The notes beneath the pieces are model-generated. The model saw only the letters and a list, made by a program, of their open reading frames with translations, made no database searches and had not been told where the DNA came from. Shown here in pieces: positions 1 through 9,116 of a DNA stretch of 64,000 bases. The stretch is from Sideroxyarcus emersonii. Its GTDB lineage: Bacteria; Pseudomonadota; Gammaproteobacteria; Burkholderiales; Gallionellaceae. The number at the start of each line of letters is the position of its first letter. Within the stretch, counting starts at the first letter, position 1. The DNA lies in the NCBI RefSeq assembly GCF_021654335.1, contig NZ_AP023423.1, positions 211,001-275,000 on the forward strand. The letters run 5' to 3'. The position numbers and the translations under genes are program-made.

Positions 1-38
1 CCCTGCGCAAGAAGATGCAGGACCATCGCATCAAATAA
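1..38 (+). CDS. fis: Fis family DNA-binding protein, C-terminal end only
   Basis: Only the last eleven codons and a TAA stop are inside the window. They read LRKKMQDHRIK, which matches the end of the Fis helix-turn-helix (the NRxTLRKKL recognition helix and short tail). Fis is a nucleoid-associated DNA-bending protein, and in betaproteobacteria fis commonly lies directly upstream of purH, as here (27 bp gap). The call rests on this short tail plus gene order. Confidence 0.65.
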   Translation, partial: LRKKMQDHRIK

Positions 39-65
39 AGATCCAAATTTAAGGAAAAAATCCAC

Positions 66-1628
66 ATGGCCATCACTCAAGCTCTCATCAGCGTGTCGGA
101 CAAATCCGGCGTTCTCGAATTCGCCCAGGGGCTGCATGCGCTTGGCGTGAAGATCCTGTCCACCGGCGGCACGGCCAAACTGCTGGCCGACAACAAGATC
201 CCGGTCACCGAAGTGGCGGACTACACCGGCTTCCCCGAGATGCTGGACGGGCGCGTGAAGACGCTGCAGCCGAAAGTGCACGCCGGCATCCTGGCGCGCC
301 GCGACCTGCCGGAACATGTCGCCACGCTGAAGAAGCACGACATCCCGACCATCGACCTGGTGGTAGTGAACCTGTACCCGTTCGCGGCGACCATCGCCAA
401 GCCCGGCTGCACGCTGGAAGACGCCATCGAGAACATCGACATCGGCGGCCCGACCATGGTGCGCTCCGCCGCCAAGAACCACGCGCATGTCGCCATCGTC
501 ACCGACCCGGCCGATTACGCCGACGTGCTGGCCGAGATGCAGACCAACAAGTGCACCGTCAGCGATGCAACGCGTTTCGACCTGGCCAAGAAGGCGTTCT
601 CGCACACCGCTGCCTACGACAGCATGATCAGCAACTACCTCACCGCCATCAACGGCGACGGCAGCAAGAGCGACTTTCCGGCGCAGATCAACTTCAACTT
701 TGCCAAGGTGCAGGAGATGCGCTACGGCGAGAACCCGCACCAGAAGGCCGCGTTCTACCGCGACCTCATCACCCTGCCCGGCGGCATCGCCGGCTACACC
801 CAGCTGCAGGGCAAGGAACTCAGCTACAACAACATCGGCGATTCCGATGCGGCATGGGAGCTGGTGAAGACCTTCGACGAACCGGCCTGCGTCATCGTCA
901 AGCACGCCAACCCCTGCGGCGTCGCCATCGCCGACACCGCGCTGAACGCCTACAAGCTGGCCTATGCGACCGACACCACCTCCGCGTTCGGCGGCATCAT
1001 CGCCTTCAACCGCGAACTGGATGCCGAGACTGCCACGCAGATCACCACCAACCAGTTTGTCGAAGTCATCATTGCGCCCTCCGCCACCGAAGCCGCATTA
1101 AAGGTCACCGCCGCCAAGCAGAACGTGCGAGTGCTTTCCGTGCCGCTGTCGAACGCGCATAACCAGTTCGACTTCAAGCGCGTGAGCGGCGGCCTGCTGG
1201 TGCAGACGCCGGATGCGCTCAATGTGCAGGCTTCGCAGCTCAAGGTCGTCACCAAGGCGCAGCCCACCAGGGAACAATTGGTCGACCTGCTGTTCGCGTG
1301 GCGCGTGGCAAAGTACGTCAAGTCCAACGCCATCGTGTTCTGCAAGGGCGGCCAGACACTGGGTGTCGGCGCGGGCCAGATGAGCCGGGTGGATTCCACT
1401 CGCATCGCCAGCATCAAGGCACAGAACGCAGGCCTCAGCCTGACGGGCTCAGTTGTCGCGTCGGATGCCTTCTTCCCGTTCCGCGACGGCGTCGATGTGT
1501 TGGCGGAAGCCGGCGCAAAGGCGGTCATCCAGCCCGGCGGTTCGATGCGTGACGAGGAAGTCATCGCGGCGGCGGACGAGCATGGCATCGCCATGGTGGT
1601 TACCGGCTACAGGCACTTCCGCCACTAA
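66..1628 (+). CDS. purH: Bifunctional AICAR formyltransferase/IMP cyclohydrolase
   Basis: Catalyses the last two steps of de novo purine synthesis in the cytoplasm: formylation of AICAR with 10-formyl-THF, then cyclisation to IMP. The 520-residue product has the usual length. The N-terminal MGS-like cyclohydrolase domain opens with [10 protein letters not shown] and contains [10 protein letters not shown] and the [16 protein letters not shown] block; the transformylase domain covers roughly residues 200-520 and includes [10 protein letters not shown] and [10 protein letters not shown]. The ATG start is preceded by AAGGA. It follows fis and precedes purD, the normal purine pairing, but an inverted repeat separates it from purD, so cotranscription is uncertain. 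Confidence 0.97.
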   Translation: MAITQALISVSDKSGVLEFAQGLHALGVKILSTGGTAKLLADNKIPVTEVADYTGFPEMLDGRVKTLQPKVHAGILARRDLPEHVATLKKHDIPTIDLVVVNLYPFAATIAKPGCTLEDAIENIDIGGPTMVRSAAKNHAHVAIVTDPADYADVLAEMQTNKCTVSDATRFDLAKKAFSHTAAYDSMISNYLTAINGDGSKSDFPAQINFNFAKVQEMRYGENPHQKAAFYRDLITLPGGIAGYTQLQGKELSYNNIGDSDAAWELVKTFDEPACVIVKHANPCGVAIADTALNAYKLAYATDTTSAFGGIIAFNRELDAETATQITTNQFVEVIIAPSATEAALKVTAAKQNVRVLSVPLSNAHNQFDFKRVSGGLLVQTPDALNVQASQLKVVTKAQPTREQLVDLLFAWRVAKYVKSNAIVFCKGGQTLGVGAGQMSRVDSTRIASIKAQNAGLSLTGSVVASDAFFPFRDGVDVLAEAGAKAVIQPGGSMRDEEVIAAADEHGIAMVVTGYRHFRH

Positions 1629-1638
1629 CGTATAACGT

Positions 1639-1739
1639 CCCCTCCCTTTGCAGGCGGAGGGCTAGGGAGGGGGTAGAAGCGTTTGCTTCCATTTCGCATT
1701 TCTACCCCCATCCTAACCTTCCCTCTGTAAGGGGAAGGA
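1639..1739. repeat. Imperfect inverted repeat between purH and purD
   Basis: Two arms of about 40 bp (1639-1679 and 1700-1739) are inverted copies of each other. Both carry a C/G-rich block such as CTAGGGAGGGGGTAGAA against its complement TTCTACCCCCATCCTAA. About 20 bp separates the arms, so the transcript could fold into a long hairpin. It looks like a dispersed palindromic genomic repeat rather than a simple terminator, because no T-run follows. No ORF lies in this intergenic region. Confidence 0.7.
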
Positions 1740-1769
1740 ATTTGAGTTATTCGCCACTTTGAGGTTGAA

Positions 1770-3047
1770 ATGAAAATATTAGTCATCGGTTCCGGCGGTC
1801 GCGAGCACGCGCTGGCCTGGCGTCTGGCGCAGGGCGCCAAGGTGCAGAAAGTGTATGTCGCGCCGGGCAATGCGGGTACGGCGCTGGAAGAGGGCGTGGA
1901 GAACGTCGCCATCACTGCCATCCCTGAACTCATCGAATTCGTGAAACGCGAGAGCATCGAACTCACCGTGGTCGGCCCGGAAGCGCCGCTGGCGGCCGGC
2001 GTGGTCGACGCATTCCGCGCGGCGGGACTGAAGATATTCGGACCCACCAAGGCGGCGGCGCAGCTCGAATCCTCCAAGGATTTCGCCAAGCGCTTCATGA
2101 CGCGCCACAACATCCCCACTGCGTTCTTCGAAACCTTCACCGATGTCGAAGAAGCGTTTGCTTATGTTGAAAAGCACCACAAGAACGGTCGCATTGTGGT
2201 CAAAGCAGATGGATTGGCGGCGGGTAAAGGTGTGGTAGTAGCGGAATCACAGCCAGAAGCCAAATCTGCAATCAAGATGATGCTGGCGGACAATGAATTC
2301 GGCGATGCCGGAGCGCGCGTGGTGATCGAAGAATTCCTCGAAGGCGAAGAAGCCAGCTTCATCGTCATGGCCGACGGCAAAAACGTGCTGGCGATGGCGA
2401 CCAGCCAGGACCACAAACGTTTGCTCGATGGTGACAACGGCCCCAACACCGGCGGCATGGGTGCGTACTCCCCGGCGCCGGTGGTCACGCCGACGATCCA
2501 TGCCAAGGTGCTGCGCGAAGTCATCCAGCCGGTGGTGCGCGGCATGGAAAGCGAAGGCATCACCTATACCGGCTTCCTGTACGCTGGCCTGATGATCGAT
2601 CCGCAAGGCGGCATCAAGGTGCTGGAATTCAACTGCCGCATGGGCGACCCGGAGACGCAGCCCATCATGCTGCGCCTGAAGAGCGACTTCGCCGCCATCG
2701 TCGAACATGCCATCAACGGCACCTTGGACAAGGTCGAGGCGGAATGGGATCGACGCACTGCGCTGGGCGTGGTGATGGCCGCGGCCAACTATCCCGATAC
2801 GCCGCGCAAGGGCGACATCATCGCGGGCTTGCCGAAGAAGCTGGAAGACGCGCATGTGTTCCATGCCGGCACCGCCATGCAGGACGGCAAGGTCGTCACC
2901 AACGGCGGACGCGTGCTGTGCGTGGTAGCGCTGGGCGATATGGTGAAGCAGGCGCAGAAGCGCGCTTACGAAGTCGCCGATACCATCCGCTTCGATGGTT
3001 GTCAGATGCGGCGGGATATCGGCTATCGCGCCATCGGCCGGAAATAA
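1770..3047 (+). CDS. purD: Phosphoribosylamine-glycine ligase (GARS)
   Basis: ATP-grasp enzyme that joins 5-phosphoribosylamine and glycine to give GAR, the second step of purine synthesis. The 425-residue length fits the family. The N-terminus has the Rossmann-like MKILVIGSGGREHALAW; the ATP-grasp core includes VVKADGLAAGKGVVVA (about 145-160), HKRLLDGDNGPNTGGMGAYSP (partly quoted in the family signature) and EFNCRMGDPETQ (about 285). The ATG start gives the canonical N-terminus. Located after purH; it may be cotranscribed with tsaC and hemF downstream, since gaps are short. Confidence 0.97.
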   Translation: MKILVIGSGGREHALAWRLAQGAKVQKVYVAPGNAGTALEEGVENVAITAIPELIEFVKRESIELTVVGPEAPLAAGVVDAFRAAGLKIFGPTKAAAQLESSKDFAKRFMTRHNIPTAFFETFTDVEEAFAYVEKHHKNGRIVVKADGLAAGKGVVVAESQPEAKSAIKMMLADNEFGDAGARVVIEEFLEGEEASFIVMADGKNVLAMATSQDHKRLLDGDNGPNTGGMGAYSPAPVVTPTIHAKVLREVIQPVVRGMESEGITYTGFLYAGLMIDPQGGIKVLEFNCRMGDPETQPIMLRLKSDFAAIVEHAINGTLDKVEAEWDRRTALGVVMAAANYPDTPRKGDIIAGLPKKLEDAHVFHAGTAMQDGKVVTNGGRVLCVVALGDMVKQAQKRAYEVADTIRFDGCQMRRDIGYRAIGRK

Positions 3048-3083
3048 GATCCAGGCCTGCCGGTCTGAACTTTGGGGCAGCGA

Positions 3084-3641
3084 TTGCGACGCGCAACCTT
3101 CTCATCCCGTCGGCTTGCTTCCCACCTCAAGCGCGGTGGTCTCATCGCCTATCCCACCGAATCCTGCTACGGCTTCGGCTGCGATCCGGACAACCGTCGG
3201 GCGGTGCAGCGTTTGCTCAAACTCAAGCAGCGTCCGCAACGCAAGGGCCTGATCCTCATCGCTTCACATTATCGCCAGGTGGCTCGCTATCTGCAGCCGC
3301 TTGCACCTGCCGAACAGGCCAGGCTGCAGCACGATGGTGCGCAGGCCGTCACCTACCTGATGCCGGTCCGGCCTTCCTGCCCGCGCTGGCTGCGCGGTGA
3401 GCATGACACGCTGGCGGTGCGGCTGACCGCGCACCCGCTGGCCAGGCAGCTGTGCCGCAGCGCGGGCAGCGCACTGGTCTCCACCAGTGCCAACCTGAGC
3501 GGGCAACGTCCGGTCAAGACCTATGCCGAATGCCGGCGCCTGTTCGGAAAGCAGGTCTGGGTGCTGCGCGGCAAGGTGGGCAAGCGCAAGCGGCCATCGA
3601 CGATACGCACTTGGATGGATGGTAGAATCGTCAGAAATTAA
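3084..3641 (+). CDS. tsaC: Threonylcarbamoyl-AMP synthase (TsaC/YrdC type)
   Basis: Makes threonylcarbamoyl-AMP from threonine, bicarbonate and ATP for tRNA t6A37 modification. The product of about 185 residues is TsaC-sized, lacking the extra C-terminal domain of Sua5. Visible family motifs are [32 protein letters not shown] and [12 protein letters not shown]. No ATG is suitably placed; a TTG at 3084 (RRATFSSRR) or 3072 would serve, so the exact start is open. It lies 25-37 bp after purD and 25 bp before hemF, in the same direction. Related pathway genes tcdA and probable tsaD occur elsewhere in the window. Confidence 0.88.
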   Translation: MRRATFSSRRLASHLKRGGLIAYPTESCYGFGCDPDNRRAVQRLLKLKQRPQRKGLILIASHYRQVARYLQPLAPAEQARLQHDGAQAVTYLMPVRPSCPRWLRGEHDTLAVRLTAHPLARQLCRSAGSALVSTSANLSGQRPVKTYAECRRLFGKQVWVLRGKVGKRKRPSTIRTWMDGRIVRN

Positions 3642-3666
3642 AACAGAACCAAGGGAGAGTAGGGTC

Positions 3667-4590
3667 ATGAGCAACGTCAATTCCGCCGCCGTCAAAGAAT
3701 ACCTGCTGGAGCTGCAAGAGCTCATCGTCGACCGTCTGGAGCAGGTGGACGGCAAGAAATTCCTGCGCGACAAATGGGAGCGCGCCACCGGCAGCGGCGG
3801 CATCGGCAAGGGAGAGGGTATCAGCTGCATCATAGAAGAGGGCAATGTGCTGGAGCGCGGCGGCGTGGCGTTCTCGCATGTGCAGGGCGACAAGATGCCT
3901 GCCTCCGCCACGGCGCACCGCCCGGAACTGGCGGGCTGCAGCTGGGAGGCGATGGGCGTGTCGCTGGTGATGCATCCGCGCAATCCCTACGCACCGACCT
4001 CGCATGCCAACGTGCGCATGTTCATGGCGCACAAACCCAATGGCGATAAAGTGTTCTGGTTCGGCGGCGGCATGGACCTAACGCCTTACTACGGCTTCGA
4101 GGAAGATGCGAAACATTTCCACCAGATCTGCAAGAACTCGCTGGCCCCATTCGATCCATCGCTGCATCCGCGCTTCAAGAAATGGTGCGACGAGTACTTC
4201 TTCCTCAAGCACCGCGGCGAACCGCGCGGTGTGGGCGGCATCTTCTTCGACGACATGAGCGAGCCGGATTTCGACACCGCCTTTGCCATCCAGCAAAGCG
4301 TCGGCGACCATTACCTGTCTGCCTACGTGCCGCTGCTGGAGAAGCGCAAGGACATGCCCTACGGCGAACGCGAGCGCGACTTCCAGCTCTATCGCCGCGG
4401 CCGCTATGTCGAGTTCAACCTGGTCATCGACCGCGGCACCATCTTCGGCCTGCAGTCGAACGGCCGCACCGAATCCATCCTGCTGTCCATGCCGCCGCTG
4501 GTGAAATGGCGCTACGACTGGCACCCGGAGAAGGGGACGCCGGAAGCGGAGTTGTACGACAAGTATCTGGTGCCCAGGGATTGGGTGTGA
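3667..4590 (+). CDS. hemF: Oxygen-dependent coproporphyrinogen III oxidase
   Basis: Oxidatively decarboxylates coproporphyrinogen III to protoporphyrinogen IX using O2 in haem synthesis. The 307-residue protein has the classic HemF blocks: GGGISC-type segment ([14 protein letters not shown]), [21 protein letters not shown]-like [32 protein letters not shown] and GGIFFDD, plus [16 protein letters not shown] near the C-terminus. The ATG is preceded by AAGGGAGAGTAGGG, which supports this start rather than an upstream in-frame ATG. The presence of the O2-dependent form implies at least periodic aerobic growth. Confidence 0.97.
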   Translation: MSNVNSAAVKEYLLELQELIVDRLEQVDGKKFLRDKWERATGSGGIGKGEGISCIIEEGNVLERGGVAFSHVQGDKMPASATAHRPELAGCSWEAMGVSLVMHPRNPYAPTSHANVRMFMAHKPNGDKVFWFGGGMDLTPYYGFEEDAKHFHQICKNSLAPFDPSLHPRFKKWCDEYFFLKHRGEPRGVGGIFFDDMSEPDFDTAFAIQQSVGDHYLSAYVPLLEKRKDMPYGERERDFQLYRRGRYVEFNLVIDRGTIFGLQSNGRTESILLSMPPLVKWRYDWHPEKGTPEAELYDKYLVPRDWV

Positions 4591-4610
4591 CTATTAAACG
4601 GGAGGCCGGT

Positions 4611-5243
4611 ATGCAACCTAAAGATCATTGGGAAACGGTATATGCGACCAAGCCTACCGATACGGTGAGCTGGTTCCAGCCGCACGCGCAGTTATCACTC
4701 GACCTGATCAAGGCAGCCACTGCCGACAAGGATGCAGGCATCATCGATGTCGGCGGAGGTGCGTCGACGCTGGTGGACGACCTGCTGGCAGAAGGCTATC
4801 GCGACCTGACGGTGCTCGATCTCTCCGCTGCGGCCCTGAATGCGGCGCGCCAGCGTCTGGGGAAGGAAGAGGCCAAGGTGCGCTGGATCGAGGCGGATAT
4901 CACCGAGGTCGACCTGCCTGCCAGGCGCTACGATGTCTGGCACGACCGCGCCGTGTTCCATTTCCTGACCAGCCAACAGCAGCGCAATGCTTACGTGCGC
5001 ACCGTGTTCAATGCGGTCAAGCCGGGAGGGCATGTCATCGTTGCCACGTTCGCCGAGGACGGTCCGCTGCAATGCAGCGGCCTGCCGGTGATGCGCTATC
5101 GCGCGGACGAGCTGCACGACGAATTCGGCGATGCCTTCACCTTGCTGAAGCACCAGAAGGAAGAGCACCACACGCCGTCGGGCAAGGTACAGCAGTTCGT
5201 GTATTGCTACTGCCGGCGCATCAACTGGAGCGGCAACTCCTGA
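4611..5243 (+). CDS. Class I SAM-dependent methyltransferase
   Basis: A 210-residue Rossmann-fold methyltransferase. Motif I is visible as IIDVGGGASTLVDDLL (about residues 44-59), followed by LTVLDLSAAAL (motif post I), WIEADI, and YDVWHDRAVFHFL, which resembles the WHDRAVFHFL signature of a small family often labelled methyltransferase type 12. The substrate cannot be read from sequence. The ATG at 4611 has GGGAGG seven bases upstream; 20 bp separates it from hemF, so it is likely cotranscribed with hemF. No link to tetrapyrrole methylation can be shown. Confidence 0.85.
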   Translation: MQPKDHWETVYATKPTDTVSWFQPHAQLSLDLIKAATADKDAGIIDVGGGASTLVDDLLAEGYRDLTVLDLSAAALNAARQRLGKEEAKVRWIEADITEVDLPARRYDVWHDRAVFHFLTSQQQRNAYVRTVFNAVKPGGHVIVATFAEDGPLQCSGLPVMRYRADELHDEFGDAFTLLKHQKEEHHTPSGKVQQFVYCYCRRINWSGNS

Positions 5244-5272
5244 CCTTCCGCAATGCCACAGCAGGCTGACGT

Positions 5273-5494
5273 TCAGCCAGCCTGCTGCACCAGCTGAAAC
5301 GCATCCCGTACCATCGGCGACAGCCCGGTGCCGCCGTTGCTGCCGATGTGCTGCAGCATCGCGGTGCGCATGCGCGGATCCCAGTTGCGCTGGATGTGGG
5401 CGGCGATATCCTTCACCGCCTGTTCGCGGTTGGGCATGGCCTCGAAAAAGGCACCGATCTGGTTGGCCATCTTGATCAGGTTATCGGGATTCAT
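5273..5494 (-). CDS. fdsD: NAD-dependent formate dehydrogenase delta subunit
   Basis: A 73-residue protein, MNPDNLIKMANQIGAFFEAM..., matching the small FdsD family found last in fdsGBACD operons. FdsD is required for a functional formate dehydrogenase complex but its chemistry is poorly understood; it has no metal-binding motif here. The NxIGxFF and AxHIxxNWDPRMR segments are the recognisable parts. Its ATG overlaps the TGA of fdhD by ATGA, so it is translationally coupled to that gene. It is the last gene of the operon; the next gene downstream is convergent. Confidence 0.88.
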   Translation of the reverse strand: MNPDNLIKMANQIGAFFEAMPNREQAVKDIAAHIQRNWDPRMRTAMLQHIGSNGGTGLSPMVRDAFQLVQQAG

Positions 5495-6282
5495 GTCGTA
5501 CTTCCTTGCAGACGTTGCGTATGGGTATAGATGGCGCAGCTGGAGCCGCGCAGGAAACCGACCAGCGTCAGGTTGAGCCGGTCCGCCAGGCGCACCGCCG
5601 CAGCGGTGGGGGCCGACACCGCTGCGAGGATGCCGTAACCCAGCGCGGCAGATTTCTGCACCATCTCGAAGCTGGCGCGGCTGGTGATGATCAGCGCACC
5701 CCCGGCTGCCGCATCGGTCCGCGCCAATGCGCCGAGCGTCTTGTCCAGCGCATTGTGGCGGCCGATGTCCTCGCGCACGTGGCTGATGTTGCCGTCGCCG
5801 TCGACCAGGCAGGCGGCATGGACCGCACCGGTGGTCTGCTGCAGCGCCTGCAGCGCCGGCAATCGGCGCATGCCCTCGTGCAGTGCGGCGAGCGGGAATG
5901 ATGCGCCGTCCGCCACGGGCGGCAGATCGCGCATCACCTGCGTCAGGCTCTCCGCGCCGCACAAGCCGCAGCCGGTGCGCCCGGCCAGGCTGCGCCGGCG
6001 TTCCTTGAAATGGGCGAATGCGCCGTTGGCGATCTGCAGGCGCAGGGTGATCCCCGCCGCTGCTTCCTCGATCTCGATGTCGTACACCTCGCTGCGCCGC
6101 GCGACGATGCCTTCGGAAAGGCTGAAGCCCAGCGCGAAGTCCTCGAGGTCGGCGGGCGTGGCCAGCATCACCGTGTGCGAGATGCCGTTGTATTCGAAGG
6201 CGACCGGCACTTCCTCCGCCACGGTATCCAGGCAGGGCGAGCTGCCCGGACGCTGCACCGCAAGTTGCAGCTGCGGCATCAT
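5491..6282 (-). CDS. fdhD: Formate dehydrogenase sulfurtransferase/accessory protein FdhD (FdsC)
   Basis: FdhD-family proteins deliver sulfur to the molybdenum cofactor of formate dehydrogenase. The 263-residue product contains the family's CxxC pair in RTGCGLCGAES (mid-protein) and the conserved HVREDIGRHNALDK and ITSRASFEMVQK blocks. The start is placed at the ATG that overlaps the TGA of fdsA (ATGA); an upstream in-frame start would run 22 codons into fdsA. It sits between fdsA and fdsD, the classic fdsGBACD position, and overlaps fdsD by 4 bp. Confidence 0.93.
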   Translation of the reverse strand: MMPQLQLAVQRPGSSPCLDTVAEEVPVAFEYNGISHTVMLATPADLEDFALGFSLSEGIVARRSEVYDIEIEEAAAGITLRLQIANGAFAHFKERRRSLAGRTGCGLCGAESLTQVMRDLPPVADGASFPLAALHEGMRRLPALQALQQTTGAVHAACLVDGDGNISHVREDIGRHNALDKTLGALARTDAAAGGALIITSRASFEMVQKSAALGYGILAAVSAPTAAAVRLADRLNLTLVGFLRGSSCAIYTHTQRLQGSTT

Positions 6283-9116
6283 GCAGTGGCAGCCCCGGCC
6301 AGCAGTCGTTTCTGCTTCCTGTCTTCGCGGGCGTTGCGCAGCTGCCATTCCGACGGCTGGTCGACGCGCACCAGTTCGACTGCCGTCACCTTGTATTCAG
6401 GGCAGTTGGTGGCCCAGTCGGAATTGTCGGTGGTGATGACATTCGCGCCGGACTCGGGGAAGTGGAAGGTGGTGTAGACCACGCCGGGCTGCACGCGTGT
6501 GGTCACCTTCGCGCGCAATACCGTGTCGCCGGCACGCGACTGGATGCCGACCCAGTCGCCTTCGCGGATGCCGCGTTCTTCCGCATCGTGCGGATGAATC
6601 TCCAGCTTGTCCTCGTCGTAGAAACGCACGTTCTCGGTACGGCGCGTCTGCGCGCCGACGTTGTATTGCGACAGCACGCGGCCGGTGGTCAGCAGCAAGG
6701 GGAATTTGCGCGTCACTTTTTCGTCGGTCGGCACGTATTGGGTGATCATGAAGCGGCCCTTGCCGCGCACGAAACCGTCCACATGCATGGTCGGCGTGCC
6801 TTCCGGGCTATGCTCGTTGCATGGCCACTGCAGGCTGCCCAGTCGGTCGAGCTTGTCGAAGCTGACGCCGGCGAAGGTCGGCGTCAGGCGTGCGATCTCG
6901 TCCATGATCTGCGACGGGTGCTCGTAATGCATCGGGTAGCCGAGCGCGTTCGAAAGCGCCATCGTCACTTCCCAGTCGGCCTTGCCGGCCAGCGGCGGCA
7001 TCACCTTGCGCACGCGCGAGATGCGCCGTTCGGCATTGGTGAAGGTGCCGTCCTTCTCCAGGAAGGACGAGCCGGGCAGGAAGACATGCGCGAACTTGGC
7101 CGTCTCGTTGAGGAACAGGTCCTGCACCACCACGCATTCCATCGCGGCGAGCGCAGCCTGCACATGCTGCGTGTTGGGGTCGGACTGCACCGGGTCCTCG
7201 CCCTGGCAGTAGAGCGCGCGGAAGCTGCCGTCGAGCGCGGCCTCGAACATGTTGGGGATGCGCAGCCCCGGCTCGGGCTGGATGCTGACGTTCCAGGCAT
7301 GCTCGAACAGTTCGCGCGAGATGGTGTCGGAGACATGGCGGTAGCCGGGCAGTTCGTGCGGGAAGCTGCCCATGTCGCAGGAACCCTGCACGTTGTTCTG
7401 CCCGCGCAGCGGGTTCACGCCCACGCCTTCGCGCCCGACGTTGCCGGTCGCCATGGCGAGGTTGGCGATGGCGATCACCGCGGTCGAGCCCTGCGAATGT
7501 TCGGTGACGCCGAGGCCGTAGTAGATGGCGGCATTGCCGCCGGTGGCGTACAAGCGGGCGGCGGCGCGCACTTCAGCGGCGGGCACGCCGCTGTCGGCTT
7601 CCAGCGCTTCCGGCGAGTTAGCCGGGCGGGCGACGAACTCGCGCCAGTCGGCGAACGCTTGTTTCTCGCAGCGCTCGGCGATGAAGCGTTCGTTGAACAG
7701 CCCTTCGGTGACGATGACGTGGGCCAGTGCGGTGAGCACCGCGACGTTGGTGCCCGGCCGGAGCTTCAGGTGGTGGTCGGCGCGGATGTGCGGCGACTTG
7801 ACCAGGTCGATCTCGCGCGGGTCCAGCACGATGAGTTTCGCGCCTGCGCGCAGGCGCCGTTTCATGCGCGAGGCGAACACCGGGTGGCCGTCGGTCGGGT
7901 TGGCGCCGACCACCATGATGACGTCGGCTTTCTCGACCGATTTGAAGGTCTGCGTGCCGGCGGATTCGCCCAGCGTCTGCTTGAGTCCGTAGCCGGTGGG
8001 CGAGTGGCAGACGCGGGCGCAGGTGTCCACGTTGTTGTTGCCGAAGGCGGCGCGCACCAGCTTCTGCACCAGGTAGTCTTCCTCGTTGGTGCAGCGGCTG
8101 GATACCAGCGCGCCGATGGAATTCCTGCCATGCTTGTCCTGGATGCGGCGGAACTCGCTGGCCGCATGGGCGATCGCCTCCTCCCACGATACTTCGCGCC
8201 AGGGGTCGCTGATCTTCGCGCGTATCATCGGTTTGGTGATGCGGTCCGCGTGTGTCGCGTAGCCCCAGGCGAAACGGCCCTTGACGCAGGCGTGGCCCTC
8301 GTTGGCGCGGCCGTCCTTCCACGGCACCATGCGCACAACCTCGCTGCCCTGCATTTCGGCCTTGAAGCCGCAGCCGACGCCGCAGTAGGCGCAGGTCGTG
8401 GTGACCGAATGTTCGCCCTGGCCTTTGGCGATCACCGTCTTTTCCATCAGCGTCGCGGTCGGGCAGGCATTGACGCAGGCGCCGCAGGAGACGCATTCCG
8501 AATCCATGAAGTCCTCGCTCTGTCCGGCCGACACGCGCGATTCGAAACCGCGGCCGGAGATGGTCAGCGCGAACGTGCCCTGCGTTTCCTCGCAGGCACG
8601 TACGCAGCGGTTGCACACGATGCACTTGCCCGGATCGTAGGTGAAGTAGGGGTTGGATTCGTCCTTCCGCGCATCGGTGAAATGGTTGGTACCCGCAATG
8701 CCGTAGCGCACCTCGCGCAATCCCACGGTGCCGGCCATGGTTTGCAGTTCGCAGTTGCCGTTGGCGGCGCAGGTGAGGCAGTCGAGCGGATGGTCGGAGA
8801 TGTACAGCTCCATCACGTTGCGCCGCAGCTCGGCGAGTTTGGCCGATTGCGTGCGCACCTTCATGCCGGCTTCGGCAGGGGTGGTGCAGGAGGACGGATA
8901 GCCGCGCCGGCCTTCGATCTCCACCAGGCACAGGCGGCAGGAGCCGAACGGCTCCAGCGAGTCGGTGGCGCACAGTTTGGGGATCATCGCGCCCGCCTGC
9001 ACGGCTGCGCGCATCAGCGAGGTGCCCGCGGGTACGGTAACCGCGATACCGTCGATGTCCAGAGTGACGTTGCGGTCGGCGACGACCGCAGGGGTGCCGT
9101 AATCGATGTCGTTCAT
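6279..9116 (-). CDS. fdsA: NAD-dependent formate dehydrogenase alpha subunit (molybdenum, Fe-S)
   Basis: Catalytic subunit, 945 residues, oxidising formate to CO2. N-terminal 2Fe-2S ferredoxin domain with C49, C60, C63, C77; His-Cys3 cluster in HPLDCLTCAANGNC (109-122); two 4Fe-4S ferredoxin motifs at C165/168/171/175 and C208/211/214/218; then the bis-MGD domain with its own 4Fe-4S ligands C242, C245, C249, C277. The active-site residue is Cys370 followed by His371 (ARVCHSPTG), so this is a cysteine, not a selenocysteine, enzyme. C-terminal molydopterin dinucleotide-binding domain. The start at MNDIDYG is set by the ATGA overlap with fdsB. No signal peptide, so cytoplasmic. Confidence 0.97.
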   Translation of the reverse strand: MNDIDYGTPAVVADRNVTLDIDGIAVTVPAGTSLMRAAVQAGAMIPKLCATDSLEPFGSCRLCLVEIEGRRGYPSSCTTPAEAGMKVRTQSAKLAELRRNVMELYISDHPLDCLTCAANGNCELQTMAGTVGLREVRYGIAGTNHFTDARKDESNPYFTYDPGKCIVCNRCVRACEETQGTFALTISGRGFESRVSAGQSEDFMDSECVSCGACVNACPTATLMEKTVIAKGQGEHSVTTTCAYCGVGCGFKAEMQGSEVVRMVPWKDGRANEGHACVKGRFAWGYATHADRITKPMIRAKISDPWREVSWEEAIAHAASEFRRIQDKHGRNSIGALVSSRCTNEEDYLVQKLVRAAFGNNNVDTCARVCHSPTGYGLKQTLGESAGTQTFKSVEKADVIMVVGANPTDGHPVFASRMKRRLRAGAKLIVLDPREIDLVKSPHIRADHHLKLRPGTNVAVLTALAHVIVTEGLFNERFIAERCEKQAFADWREFVARPANSPEALEADSGVPAAEVRAAARLYATGGNAAIYYGLGVTEHSQGSTAVIAIANLAMATGNVGREGVGVNPLRGQNNVQGSCDMGSFPHELPGYRHVSDTISRELFEHAWNVSIQPEPGLRIPNMFEAALDGSFRALYCQGEDPVQSDPNTQHVQAALAAMECVVVQDLFLNETAKFAHVFLPGSSFLEKDGTFTNAERRISRVRKVMPPLAGKADWEVTMALSNALGYPMHYEHPSQIMDEIARLTPTFAGVSFDKLDRLGSLQWPCNEHSPEGTPTMHVDGFVRGKGRFMITQYVPTDEKVTRKFPLLLTTGRVLSQYNVGAQTRRTENVRFYDEDKLEIHPHDAEERGIREGDWVGIQSRAGDTVLRAKVTTRVQPGVVYTTFHFPESGANVITTDNSDWATNCPEYKVTAVELVRVDQPSEWQLRNAREDRKQKRLLAGAATA

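Noticed and set aside
8005..8010. Possible selenocysteine in FdsA
   Set aside because: The active-site codon encodes cysteine (ARVCHSPTG); no in-frame TGA interrupts the gene.
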